From Rhodamnia argentea (lineage: Eukaryota; Streptophyta; Magnoliopsida; Myrtales; Myrtaceae), in assembly GCF_020921035.1 (NCBI RefSeq), contig NC_063160.1, positions 17,077,095 to 17,141,094 on the forward strand: 64,000 nucleotides of DNA. The letters run 5' to 3'. Under the pieces are notes generated by a model. It had not been told where the DNA came from. It ran no database searches and saw only the letters and a program-made list of their open reading frames with translations. The number at the start of each line of letters is the position of its first letter. Positions within the stretch are counted from its first letter, which is position 1. Both the position numbers and the translations under genes were made by a program. Shown in pieces: positions 21,945-33,198 of the stretch.

Positions 21945-23390
21945 TCAGCCTGTGGGGTCCTCCCTCTTCCCGGAAATCTCCTCTACCAGGGTCTCCAACG
22001 CCGTCCACGACGAGCCGCCCTCCTCCGCCGCCTTCCTCGCCATCGCCGCCACCTCCTTCACCTTCTTCCTCACTGCCTCTCCCCTATCCCCCTCCATCAA
22101 CTCGTTCACGGCCTTCGCCAACCCTTCCCTGCTCACGAACCCCCTCACCGTCCCATCCGCCGCCTCCACCCTCAGCCCCACTCCTATCTCCTCCGCAACC
22201 ATCCTCGCATTCAGAGGCTGCTCCGCCATCATCGGCCATGCCAGGATCGGCACCCCAGCGCACATGCTCTCCAGCACCGAGTTCCACCCGCAGTGGCTCA
22301 GGAACCCGTGGACGCTCTCGTGCATGAGGATGTCTCGCTGGTCTACCCACTCTCTCACAACCATCCCTCTCCCTCTAACCCTGTCTTCGAACCTGTCTTT
22401 GAACCCGCCGTCGACGTCGGCGACTATCTCTGACTCCCTACTCTTGACCACCCACAAGAAGCTCGCGCCGGATCTCTCCAGTCCGATCGCGATCTCTCGC
22501 AGCTGTGCCGCCGGCATCTCCGCCTGCGACCCGAACGCAGCGTACAGGACGCGTTCGCCGCCAGCTTGCTTCCTATCCAGCCACTCTGCCCATGTGGTCC
22601 GCACGTGAGGGTCATGTGCCACCGGCCGCTCAAGCGGGAACAGCGGCCCGATGCACCAAGCCCTCGGCACGCACTCGCTGTTCCAGTACTCCAGGAAGGC
22701 CGGCTCGAGCTCTTTGAAGCTGTTGACGACTAGGCCATTGCTCTTCCCCATCGTTACCACGGTCTTCATGACGAACTCCAACAGGGGGGTATCCTCCGTC
22801 GACGGCTGGGAGAAGTGGCGCTCGAAGTCGTTCTTGGTGACCTTGATCCACGGGAAAGCGTTCAAGGCGAAGGGCTCGTCCTCCGCCATTGGCCCTCGGA
22901 GGTGGTTCTCGACGGCGACGGCGCGGGAGACCACCATGGCATAGTTGCTTATGCCATAGAAGACCAGGCGAGGGATGCCGAACTTGGAGGCCGACTCGAG
23001 GGTCCACCACAGGAACCCGTCCGACACCATGAAGGTGGGCTGCGGGTGCAACCTCTGGAGCTCAGCCTCAAGGCTCGGCTGCAGGAGCGCGGTGGCGCTG
23101 GCGAAGGCGGGGAAGAGGGACATGGAAGGGAGCGCGTCGGTGCTCTCGACACCAGAGGGGAGACCCGAGATACCGCCTGGGAAGGGAAGGGAGACGGCGG
23201 AGGCTGGGGTGCCAGCGAGGTGGCGGGAGACGAAGGGGAGGTTGGAGGGGGTGGTGAAGACGGTGACGGCGGCAGCAAGGCTTCGGCGGAGGAGGAGTCG
23301 GGCAAGGTGGAGGATGGGGATGGTGTGGCCCTTGGACATGAAGGGGAAGAGGACGGCGTGTACGGGAGCATCGGAAGATAGTGAACCCAT
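21945..23390 (-). CDS. UDP-glycosyltransferase, UGT90A-like (intronless)
   Basis: A family 1 glycosyltransferase of 481 residues that transfers a sugar, probably glucose from UDP-glucose, to a small plant metabolite in the cytosol. The acceptor cannot be deduced. The N terminus has the conserved FPFMSKGHTIP with catalytic His22. The 44-residue PSPG box starts at about Trp348 (WVDQRDIL) and includes HCGWNSVLES, ending in AEQ; a final Gln is usual for UDP-glucose users. The phrases SDGFLWWTLES and LAWPMMAEQPLNA match UGT90A1 as I remember it. The start at 23390 (MGSLSSDAP) was chosen over the in-frame ATG at 23417 because a TATA box at 23439-23445 would put transcription start near 23410. The coding sequence is strongly GC-rich and complete. 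Confidence 0.92.
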   Translation of the reverse strand: MGSLSSDAPVHAVLFPFMSKGHTIPILHLARLLLRRSLAAAVTVFTTPSNLPFVSRHLAGTPASAVSLPFPGGISGLPSGVESTDALPSMSLFPAFASATALLQPSLEAELQRLHPQPTFMVSDGFLWWTLESASKFGIPRLVFYGISNYAMVVSRAVAVENHLRGPMAEDEPFALNAFPWIKVTKNDFERHFSQPSTEDTPLLEFVMKTVVTMGKSNGLVVNSFKELEPAFLEYWNSECVPRAWCIGPLFPLERPVAHDPHVRTTWAEWLDRKQAGGERVLYAAFGSQAEMPAAQLREIAIGLERSGASFLWVVKSRESEIVADVDGGFKDRFEDRVRGRGMVVREWVDQRDILMHESVHGFLSHCGWNSVLESMCAGVPILAWPMMAEQPLNARMVAEEIGVGLRVEAADGTVRGFVSREGLAKAVNELMEGDRGEAVRKKVKEVAAMARKAAEEGGSSWTALETLVEEISGKREDPTG

Positions 23391-23438
23391 TTTTGGGTGC
23401 GTACATGTTCTGAACATTGAGGTGCAGGCGCAAGTTCA

Positions 23439-23445
23439 TTATATA
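23439..23445 (-). promoter_or_regulatory. TATA box of the glycosyltransferase gene
   Basis: TATATAA on the minus strand, about 49 bases before the chosen ATG. It predicts a very short 5' UTR of about 20-25 nt. Confidence 0.6.
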
Positions 23446-26134
23446 GAGCTTACTTGATTTTTTTTTTCTTTCTGTAATTTGGTTGCGCATCTTTTTGCCA
23501 AATTGGTAAAATCAATACTAATGTATAGGCACTCTCGATTTACACCCGTCCCGTTAAATGTCAAGTAAGATCGGTACAAGAATCACATGAATTGCAATAG
23601 TCTCATCCCGTAATTTAAGCTTTAAAATCACTTATATAATCAATAAAAACCCGATAATGGAAATGAGAAATAGACAGGAAAAGAAAATTACTTTTGGAAT
23701 GGTAACTAATCCACAACCTAATCGCGTTTGATGATTTATTGCGAACGAAATTCGAAGCAACATGGCCATGGGCATGGATTATACTTGATGGATGCAGTAG
23801 GACGCTTAATATAGATTCCTACGATGTTGTTTCCCCGTCAAAGTTTCTTCTCACAAAAAAAAAGTTGAAAACCCTAGTCTCGCCTTCTTTTACGAAGTCA
23901 CTTTTCCTAGCTTGCTGATCGCTCCTTACTTCCCATTTTTATACCTGTACTTTCACATAGATGCAAACGAAACTATCCAGTTATGACAACAACAAAAAAT
24001 ATCCCAGAGGGCACTCTCGACCCAAGCTTAAGTACGTCGATTAAGGATGTCGTATCCATTAAAAAGAATTGATTGAACCAGGAACCACCTTGACCAGATC
24101 GAATCGGCCGGTTCGGTTCGATTTGGTTCCCGAAAGAGCTGGTCCGGTTCCTAATAATTGTCGGTTCGAGTCTAGGGGTGGAACTGCTCACCGCTTGGAT
24201 CGGATCGACTATTTTTTTTTATTTTGAGTTTTATTTCTTAAAAATATTTAAAGAGACCACTTAAACTGTTCATTATTACGAATATTTTTATACATATAAG
24301 ACATGAATATGTATTTGAAGCACATTAGACCGCCTAGGGATCGAACTGGTATAGTCCGGCTCTCAGTTCCGAAATAGGATCGAATCGAACCGGTAACCGA
24401 TCACTCCTGTTCTGTACTACATGCAACTACAAGATCAAGACAAAGCCTAGAGGAAGTTTTGCTCTCTCTCTCTCTCCCCACATACCATCTCTCTCCTCGA
24501 TCTGTAGCTATCTGGTGCTCAAATATGTGGCTTAAAACTATTTGGCCGCATCATTCCATCTCGCAAAGGAGACAAAACTCCCTGCACTGGACATTGCCCT
24601 TTTCAGCCGAAAAACAGAGTTGCGCCCATCTTTCATCCTTTTCTGCGAACCGAGTTTTGTCTCCCTGCGCTGGACACTGGGAAGCCTCACACATCGCATG
24701 CCCACTTTTGTCGTTTCTTAGCCGTCTTGTTGTCGTTTGAATCATAAAAGAAAAGGCTTAAAAGCTTAAAAGCGGTGGATATCGCCTGGTTCCAAAAGCA
24801 GAAAAGGAAGGTACCCAGCACAGCACAGCACACAGCACATCCGGTGCGTACGCATGGGTCGGGGACGTTAGACAGTGCGTTACGTTTCCTAGGATAGGAC
24901 TTCCCAAAAAGTTGACGAGGAACAGGAGGTCATCAGGATTGGGTTCGAACTCATGTAACGAGAAGTTTGGTTCATCGTGATGCTCATGGAAACAGACGAG
25001 CCGAGTGCAAATATCAGATGTTTAGCGTGTCCGTGAAAAGTGCCCCGCTGAGTACATAGGCGCGACGTGGGTCGTGGGACTCGAATTTGGCACCACGTTG
25101 TTGGGATCGGAATAGCCCTCCGCCGTCTGCACAACCAGTCGGCCAAGATGCTCCGGGGGCGCGACTTTTGGCTAGTTTTTGGCAAAACGAGAACACATCG
25201 TGCGGGCGGCTGTGAACTGTGTGGCCACAATTTATGGTGAGGGACAGCGACACACGGCCAAACTGCACTAACGTTGGTGGGGGCAACGGGGTTCGTGAAT
25301 GTGCTTTGGTGCATATACTTCACTAGGGTTATTTTGTATCCATCTGACGGAAAAGCTCCTCTCATCAGTGACGTTGCTCCATCGCGTTGGCATAATTTCT
25401 CGTGCTTTTAATCCGCTCGATATTCATCTTCCGAACGCGATCAGCAAGAAACAGTCGAGCGCATCGAAACGTTATGCGGCAAGATGCCGTAATCGTCTTG
25501 GAACAGAACGTCGTCGCTGCGCGATGCTGTTGAAGAAAAATCATAGATTTTGGAAGGAGATATTTGTTGAGCCGAACTGGGCCCTTACATTGTTTGACGT
25601 TATTTACGTTGCGCAGCAAATAGACTATAATGTCTTGATTCAATACGAAAAATAAAGGTGGAAAGATGTTTGGAGAATGAAGTCAAGTATTAAACTTAAT
25701 CTGTCCCCTTCATTTCTTAAGCCCTATTGCAACATAGACCATTGTCGTTGAAAGGGAAAAAAATGCAAAATTCCACAAGGGCTCGCCTCGTGATGTAATA
25801 GGTGTACATAAAGCGCGACATCCCGGTCCTAGAATAGGGCGTCATGACTTTTTTTTCTTTATAGATGTGTTTATGTACGATCAGGAAGATACGACCGGTG
25901 AAAATTGAATTTTTGGTTCTCGGTTTAAACGATAGCATCTATTAGGGTACAAGGCCAAGATCACAAAGGATCTTCGTCTGTAAAATTTGTGAAAAATGTC
26001 GACTCATCCATAGGAAACGACGAAAAATAGTAATCTGTACTAATCCAGTTTCTTATGAGCAGAGAGAACAACTCAAATGGTTTCTATGATCATATGCTGA
26101 CACTATGATTTACCTGAAATGGAGATTTCACACA
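23446..26134. other. Intergenic between the glycosyltransferase and the RING gene
   Basis: No gene was recognised. A repeat fragment with GGTTCGGTTCGATTTGGTTC-type sequence lies at about 24040-24400. A 13-bp inverted repeat (24568-24580 and 24652-24664) surrounds a CCCTGC(A/G)CTGGACA direct repeat. Open frames of up to 158 codons at 24889-25655 show no domain and no family resemblance. Confidence 0.45.
24040..24400. repeat. Dispersed repeat fragment rich in GGTTC/GAACC
   Basis: Left part GAACCAGGAACC..GGTTCGGTTCGATTTGG; right part GGATCGAATCGAACCGG. The two are inverted relative to each other around an AT-rich centre. It is probably a degraded non-autonomous element and its ends are not defined. 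Confidence 0.4.
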
Positions 26135-26755
26135 TTAGGCTGGGGTATTGTTTGGAAGATCTTCAGTCTCTACTCTCAGAGCACCAATTAGATCCCCTCT
26201 CTCTCTCGATTCACTCCTGCTAATATCACTCGAGTTCATCTGACTCTCCGCTACTCCCGTGCTAACATCATCCTCGAAACGGCTACTGCCGCTAGGCCCG
26301 CACCCGCTGCTACTACTTCCCTCGGCTAGCGACCAGCCGGAGTCGGCACGGCTCCGGCAGATCGGGCAACTGGCCACCTTCAAGAGCCAAGCATCTATGC
26401 ACCCCGCGTGGAAGCTGTGCCTGCAGATGGGCAGTAGCCGGCACTTGTCGCCGATCTTGAACTCCTCCAGGCAAACCACACAGCTGACAGGACTGGTGGC
26501 AACGGCCATGGTAATCGTCCCCTCCTGGTCCTCATCATAATGTCCGGCCTCGAAGTTGAAGCAGGGAAGCTTCTCGACGTCGCCAACGGACATGCTCGTG
26601 CTCCCTGCACTGGCTCGATCGGCAAGAGCGCGGTTAGCGGCTTGACCGGCACGGCTGAGTCCGCTCATTCTGAAGCCCCACTCAACGATGCACACGTGGA
26701 ACAAGACCACGATCACAATGCCCACGAACAGGAGGATTATCAGTACGGTGACCAT
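26135..26755 (-). CDS. ATL-type RING-H2 E3 ubiquitin ligase
   Basis: A 206-residue intronless gene. Membrane-anchored ligases of this kind recruit an E2 enzyme through the RING finger and ubiquitinate target proteins. One N-terminal membrane segment spans residues 2-22. A basic linker and a degenerate GLD-like stretch (EKLPCFNFEAG, 61-71) follow. The RING-H2 ligands are Cys92, Cys95, Cys111, His113, His116, Cys119, Cys130 and Cys133, with spacing C-x2-C-x15-C-x-H-x2-H-x2-C-x10-C-x2-C. The ATL hallmarks Pro before the third Cys (LPICRHSFH) and Trp123 are present, so the finger looks functional. The tail (140-206) is Ser-rich and acidic. The target is unknown. Upstream of the ATG I see no alternative in-frame start. 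Confidence 0.88.
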   Translation of the reverse strand: MVTVLIILLFVGIVIVVLFHVCIVEWGFRMSGLSRAGQAANRALADRASAGSTSMSVGDVEKLPCFNFEAGHYDEDQEGTITMAVATSPVSCVVCLEEFKIGDKCRLLPICRHSFHAGCIDAWLLKVASCPICRSRADSGWSLAEGSSSSGCGPSGSSRFEDDVSTGVAESQMNSSDISRSESRERGDLIGALRVETEDLPNNTPA

Positions 26756-29279
26756 AATTTCGGCCCCGATCTCGGACCTCGTTCACGGAATCCACGAGAA
26801 TTGAGCAATGAGATATGATGAGAAGAACTAATGAGCGACTTGGAACACGCGTTCTCGGAGTGGTTCTTCGTTTACCTAGAGACGAAAGTGAAGGACAAGG
26901 AGCTAGCCAACCGACCGTTTGACATATTAAGGATGGGATGAATTTAATAATGGTTTATGGTGTGGTGGAGTTGGTAACGAATTACGTAATTTCTATCGGT
27001 GGTGTCAAAAAAGCCCATGCCAGATAGCCCGGCCCGGCCCGGCCCGAAAATTCACTTAATTTTCGGGCCAGAATTCACTTAATTTGGTACTTTGGCCCAA
27101 CCAGCCCGTTGCCTGACTTTTTTTAATACCAATATTTTCTTTTTAATTTATTTTATTTTTATTCTTTCATTTGATGGTTTGTTAATTGATTTTGATTCCA
27201 AAAAACAGAAGAAAAAAAAAGAATTAAACTAGAATCCGGCCTGACCCAACCCGGCCCGTTGACACCCCTAATTTCTATGCAGGAAAGAGAACAATATGGT
27301 TTAAATGTTATTTTGAGATATTATTGCATTATTACATAATACGTAGTAAATCGAATCCGGACCACTGAAAATGGTGGGTACCACTAGATTTAACAGTGTA
27401 GATTCGTGTTAATATGCGTACTAGGCTCAATGAATGAATTATTTTTTTGATATATTTTGGCCTTTCGGCCTTTGAGGTCATGCGCATCTCGTGTAGGGAA
27501 TATCGAATGCGTTTGTATCCCGAAAAAAAAAAAAAGAAGAGAGAGAGATCATTTTATATATGATGCTATTAAGGGAAGAATCCTAGAAATTAATGTAGTG
27601 TCAATGGTAAGATCACCCTATCGATAGCTTATACCAAATAACACGCGAGCCTAGGATTGAGTTGTAACATAAACCTTGACCTTACTAATGCTAACATGAA
27701 AGGGGGAAAAGGGTATTGATTTTGGATCGATTGTTGAATTGCTCCGCAAAGCAATATTATTAACTCAATTAGCTGCTCTTGACAACTACAGAAATTGGAG
27801 TGCCTCAAAAATGTCCATCAAGTAAAATAATCACCTTACCCGAAAAAATCAAAGTGGGTAGTTCTAATTCGATAAAGAAAATGCATTTTGAGATATCTCA
27901 TATTATCAAACTTAATGCAATTTTTTGGGCAACGCCATGCCGGGTCGTAATGCCGGAGGGCCATACTTTTTGGTGCGGAGTACATGTTTTCACCGGGCTC
28001 AAGCGTCTTACACTCGAGGCCGGGACGATCTCTCCCTTGGGGTGTTAATGCAATCGAGTCTAAGGAAACACATGAAAATGTAGAAAAGAAGAATTTTGGA
28101 ACGAATAAATTGTGATTTCTCTATTCCTTCTATCGTTTACTAGGCTATAAGCACACTTATAAACAGATAAGAGAACCAATCTTAATTGACCTACAAATCA
28201 TGGGATATACATAGAAACACGGGATATACATAGAAATAGTATAAAATAAAAAGAACTCTTCCTATTTTGAAGAATAATAGATAGCTCACGCTAATAGAAA
28301 AAGCCCTATGTCCTTTGCCGAGGTCTAATCAGAAGTCTCTCATGAAGTATGATTAACTTGATTGTTTAGGACCGTAGTAATTTGTAGATGGTCGCTCGAT
28401 TGGGTTCATGGAGTGGAGAAACAAAAGACCTTACGAGCCAACGGTGACAATTCGCAAAGTATGTTTATCATTAAGGTACATTTCTTAATGAATGACCAAA
28501 TCCCACTTATTGTGCACCTCTTCAATATATTGATAGCCTCCTCAATTACATGACACTAAGTCACCAACCGTGTTGACCCGAAATAAACAGTTGGTTCGTC
28601 TACAACTAATCCCAGTAAAAATGAGGAAGACCCGCCACTTCACACCCGTCTAGCGTGCCAAATGAAACATGGATATAAGATGGAAAATGCTTGTATTTTT
28701 GCTGGACAAACCCATCTTCTCAAATTAAAATATGGGATTTTAAGTAGTTTCGGGGACTCCGATGGAGCCTATGACCTCATGTCATTCCATCGAATGTCCT
28801 AGTCAAAGGAAAACTTAATAGGGAGATTAATGTGGATAATTACAAAAGGAGTCCTCAAGAAAGACTGCACTAGCAAATTGTCATGAGGTTGAGGATTGAA
28901 TTTTGAAATATTTTAGATTGAATTAGCATCTTCAAAACAGGTTTAGAACTTTTTTAATAATAATTTCGAAGTTAGTGTCACTTATTTGGCAAATCTAAAG
29001 TATATTTTAGTCAACAACGGCCACTCTTCTCTCTTTGAAAGCGTGGTGAAATTCTTAATAGTTATTGTAATAATCTTGTTAACAAGTGCTTTCAAGATAC
29101 TTGTTAACCCTAAGGCTCCGTTTGTTTAGCAAAAAATTTGACGTTTTTGAAAAGTATTTTCCTCAAAATCATAAAATGACAAAAAAAAATTATAATTGGC
29201 TAATATTTGAAAATGAATTAGAAATTAGTTTCTATCGTTTAAAAAGGAAAATAATTTTAGTCACTAATAACTTGAGCAC
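26756..29279. other. Gene-free stretch left of the transposon block
   Basis: The 5' flank of the RING gene, then a small hAT-like element (26997-27270), then about 2 kb of AT-rich DNA in which I recognise nothing further apart from short GA runs near 27535-27550. Confidence 0.45.
26997..27270. mobile_element. Small hAT-like non-autonomous element with perfect 8-bp target duplication
   Basis: A 274-bp element with ends CGGTGGTGTCAA and (inverted) TAGGGGTGTCAA. It is flanked on both sides by ATTTCTAT (26989-26996 and 27271-27278), the 8-bp duplication expected of hAT transposition. Inside, CCCGGCCCGGCCCG is followed by a perfect 12-bp-arm hairpin, GGCCCGAAAATT / AATTTTCGGGCC (27041-27052 and 27058-27069). 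Confidence 0.82.
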
Positions 29280-29742
29280 GGGTAGTTGGGGAATCGCGCA
29301 CAAGTACTCGGGGTTTGGGGCCCGACCTATGTGGACCTAGGCCTGGCTTGATTGACTCATGGTTGGACGCGGGGGATCAAGGCTTGAGACCTTGGTGTCC
29401 ATGCCCGGCTTCCCGGCACTCAAGGCCCTAGTAGCGCCGGAGACCACGGATACTTGCCCGAATCCTTGAGGCTAGGGCTCGCGTCCATCGAAGTAGGGCC
29501 AAGTTCGTGGAGTTCGAGCTCGCCTCGATGGACACATGCCCGAGCATCGAGGATTCGGGCAAGGGCACCGGGGCCCCCCACTTGGCTTCAATGGTTGTGG
29601 CTCCGGGGTTCTAAGCCCAACCTTCATGGATCCGAGCTTAGGTGTCAAGGACTTGAGCACAAACACGTGGTCCTAAAGCCTTCACATTGGGGACTTGGGC
29701 ATGAGTACCGAGGTCCCGAGCCTAGTCTTGCATTGACATCTC
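29280..29742. repeat. Degenerate minisatellite, about 60-65 bp unit, left part
   Basis: Repeated variants of GACTTGGGCATGAGTACCGA, GGTCC.GAGCCTAG and GGATCCGAGCTTAGG recur through this stretch. The same unit reappears at 33005-33190, beyond about 3.2 kb of unrelated DNA. The copies are imperfect and I could not fix an exact period by eye. Confidence 0.55.
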
Positions 29743-32700
29743 GAATTTTAATCATCTTTTTTTCGATTTATTTTTTTTGAAAATTCATAAAAAAAATTCA
29801 CAAAAATTAGAAAATTGTAAAATCAACTTTGGTAGCCTTGGCCAAGCTCAAGGAACCATTTTTGATCAAAAAATAATTTTTCATATTTTTCGCATTTTTT
29901 GATATTTTTCAGAAAATAGGAAAATACCCAAAAATCAAGAAAAATACCATTCAGGTCACAAAAATACAGAAAATAGTCAACATTTTTCTTTTAATTTCAT
30001 TTTCATTTTGACCTCTTGAAGTTTGAAAATTCCATTTCGGATTTGTGTGTTCCTTCACAAATGCACCCACCAATTAGACATAAAAATACCATTTGGGGTC
30101 ATTTTATTTTTTTTCTTCATTATTAAGGTTGTGACATGATTTTCTGGTATTCCATTTACATTCTGATCCAATTGACCTTAATTTGCTCAATTTTGGCATT
30201 AGGGACTTAATTGCACATAAAATTCCTTCATTTTAGTCCCTAGAAGGCCAAATTCAAAATTAAATCTCACTAAGAGGCACCCATGGAACTCTATGACCCC
30301 TAGCCTATAGTTTTTGACCTTCTGAATCTAATGGTAGGCTCAATTGAGGTTAATTCCTTCATTAAGGACTCCAATTTTGTAAAAACCAATTTCGGATCCT
30401 ACTCAATATTTGGGGTTTTCATTCAATTCATGGGGTATTTTTCACGAAAATCTCATTTTCAGAGGTAATCCATGATGGGGAAGCGATTTGTGGCATCAAT
30501 TTCGTAAAAAATGTCAATTGCTACTTCGATTTTGCTTTTTGACGAACCGGGTCGCCGGGTCGGGCGGATCCGACCCGGTGACCCGGCACTGTTCATCGTC
30601 TCTCCAAAGTGTCACCGGCGCAAGATAGAGCAGGGAGGCCGTTTTCTTGAACGGTTTTCTTCAACGAAAAGCTTCTAGAAGATTCGAGAAGGGGGGGGCA
30701 GTTAGAAGAGAGCACGAGGATTAACAAAAGAGGATGGGGGTGCTCGCAAACAAAAGGGGGAAGGAGGATTTAAAAAAAAAAGGGAGAAAACTTCACAGAA
30801 GGGAGAGCAGGAGTCTTGGAGACGAAAGCGAGTAGAGGATTAGCGGAGAATTCGTGGTCATTGCATCAGAGGTTGAAGCTCATCGCCGTCGCATCTCAGA
30901 TCAACTTCGACGCAAAAGGTGAGCTCGATTTCTTCTGTTAACTTTCCGGTGAGTACTGTGAGCTCACGATTTTTAGTCGTTTCTTCCATGTCGAGTCGGA
31001 ACGAGGCGTCATCTCGAGTAATCTGAGGTAATGTAGTGCAGATATAAGCTCGGTTTCGATGGATCTAGCTTAAGATTGGTGTAGGTTCAGCTTTGATAGG
31101 TGTATAGCACCTGTTCGATAAAATGTCTCTGTGAATCCGAGCATATCGATCCGAACCATAGACCTGCAATCTCGTTTAGTCGTATGTTACACACTTCCAT
31201 TTACACCTGAAGACACTTCCTGAACTCAGATTTCTCTTTTGTATGCATTGATGTGGTCAAAAACCGTACATCAAACCTGCATACATACCTCGCCGGAGTC
31301 TCGCGCCGGAAATTGTTAGCGATTGATTCTGAACTTGTAAGGATGACCAGGTGAGTTTCCTGAACCATTTTTGATGTGGATTATATGCTTAAGTCTCAGA
31401 TTGGATGATCGGTAGTCGGTGTATATTCGCTCGCCGGAAGTTGCAGGTTCGGTCGGATATTGGATGCCGTTTTAGTGTAGTTCGTGTTAGTCATTCGCGT
31501 TAAACTTGAAATATGTTGATGTAGGTTAGCGTCGGAATCATTTGGAAAGAAAATCGTGACATTTCGGACGAGTTTGGGCGTCGGAACCAAGTTCCGGCGA
31601 GGCGCCGGCGAGGTTCACCGGCGCCGATCGTCTTCTCAGGCTGGCTTGTTGACCGGTCAACGAAAGTTGACCCGGTCAACGTTAGGTGTCGCCGACGTGG
31701 CGACACGTGGCAGCCACGTCGGCGAGTCAGTTACAACAAAATGAAAATGATCCGACGGCTCATAGGGACGCCACGTGTCGGAATCTCTGATTTTCGAAAA
31801 TAAAATTCATTTTTAAATATATTCCATTTTCGAAAAATAAAAAATATTTTGTGATCGCGTGGCCCAGGTTTGGCCACGCGTACCATTCCGATCGTTGGAT
31901 CAAGTTTTTTTCGAAAATGCAAATAATAAATAAAAATCATTTTCAGAAAATAAAAATAGCTAGATCGGACGGTCACGGTTTATTCACTCCTTTTATCTGG
32001 ACCGTCGATCTTAGTAATCGGATTGTGCGGTGGAGATTAAGTCTCCCTTTGATCCGGACCGTTGATTCTATTTGTGTGATCCAGCCGTCAGATTCAATCT
32101 GTGACGTTGTTTCTTTTGGGGCGGGATTTTTGAAATTCCGCGCGCGCGTCGCTCGAGCGACGCCGTTTTGGGCAATCCCGGTTCGGGTGTTGGCCCGGAC
32201 CGGGCGGATCGGTCCATGGACCGTTGGCCCGTTGACGGGTTGACCGGTCAAAAAAAAAATTTCGAAAATCATTTAAAAATCCAAAAATTAGGAAAAATTA
32301 TAGAAAATTCCCAAAAAATCCCAAAATTCTCAAAATTGAGGAATGGCCACAATCAACTGGCCAATCCTATTTTGATTTCTCCTCCGATCTTTCAAAAATG
32401 ACAATTTTACCTTTTGTAATTTGTCTCAAAAATTCTGTGGACTTCAAAAATGTCGAAAATTAGGAAATGGGTTGGGTGGCCAATCCTATTTTTAACTTTT
32501 TCATCTTTTTGGAATTGCTATCTTCTCAAAATTACGATTTTGCCCCTCATGGAATCACTTCAAATCTATCTCCTCTTCTATTTTGAATATCCCTTCCCTT
32601 CTAAATTAATATAATAATTGTGATTGCTAGGATAGTACTCATGCTGAATTCCTAGATTTAAGATTCGTACCCACTCATGCATGAAATCGAGGGTTAGGAA

Positions 32701-32990
32701 ATTGTCAACTTAGGTCAAAGGGCGTCATTCGATAGTTGGCGTAACTAAGTCCGATCCCATTTCTCGGTTTCTGGATCGAATGAAGCTCCCAACTATTCGA
32801 TAGGGTTTCCAATTGTACCTTAAAAACGATTGGTGGCGACTCGAGGCATGCACACGTAGCACATGTCACTAGACCGCCCGAAAGGTCGACCGATTTTATC
32901 GTTGCGATTTGTACGGGCCTTGGGAGGGGCCGTCGAAGGTTCCCGACGGAATGGCACCCATTAGCCTCTCCCCAGGGAGGGGAAAGGGGA
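29743..32990. mobile_element. LTR-like, non-coding retrotransposon-derived stretch (tentative)
   Basis: This lies between two parts of the same minisatellite. It begins TGACATCTCGAATTTT and has no open frame with a domain. It carries LTR-type features: a GC hairpin at 30547-30586, a purine-rich tract at about 30690-30800, repeated ACCGTTGAT/GGACGGTC phrases at about 31960-32100, and GTTGACCGGTCA-type palindromes at about 31650-31690 and 32225-32250. Near the right end is ATTGGTGGCGACTCGAGGC, resembling the segment that follows the LTR in some plant Ty3-type elements. No tRNA primer site or target duplication was confirmed. Confidence 0.4.
30547..30586. other. GC-rich hairpin, 17-bp arms
   Basis: Arms CCGGGTCGCCGGGTCGG and CCGACCCGGTGACCCGG pair at 16 of 17 positions around the 6-base loop GCGGAT. 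It lies in the LTR-like stretch. Its role is unknown. Confidence 0.75.
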
Positions 32991-33004
32991 CAGTGGGCAT
33001 AAGA

Positions 33005-33190
33005 ACCTAAGAGTCTCGAGTCCAACCTCATTGGACAAGGCCTTTGGGTGAGCCCTATGGGTCATGACTTGAGGAGTTGAGCATGGGTATCGAAGTCTCA
33101 TGCTCAATTGTGGTGGACCTACACTCGAGCTTAAGGAACTAGGCACATGCATTGAGGTCCTCCCAGCTTGGCCTATTTAGACCAAGGCCT
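33005..33190. repeat. Degenerate minisatellite, right part
   Basis: Carries the same unit as 29280-29742 (GAGTTGAGCATGGGTATCGA, CTCGAGCTTAAGGAACTAGG, GAGGTCC), so both are probably halves of one array split by an insertion. Confidence 0.5.
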
Positions 33191-33198
33191 AGCATTGC

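Noticed and set aside
22815-23381. 188-codon plus-strand ORF and other long frames across 21952-23457
   Set aside because: They are antisense shadows of the GC-rich UDP-glycosyltransferase gene, with low-complexity Gly/Glu composition and no domain.
23391-23417. Upstream ATG at 23417 as the glycosyltransferase start
   Set aside because: It would lie at or before the predicted transcription start set by the TATA box at 23439-23445, and the extra residues do not resemble the family N terminus.
24889-25655. Minus-strand 158-codon and plus-strand 118-codon ORFs
   Set aside because: No recognisable domain, no splice-consistent partners and no codon pattern typical of the neighbouring real genes.
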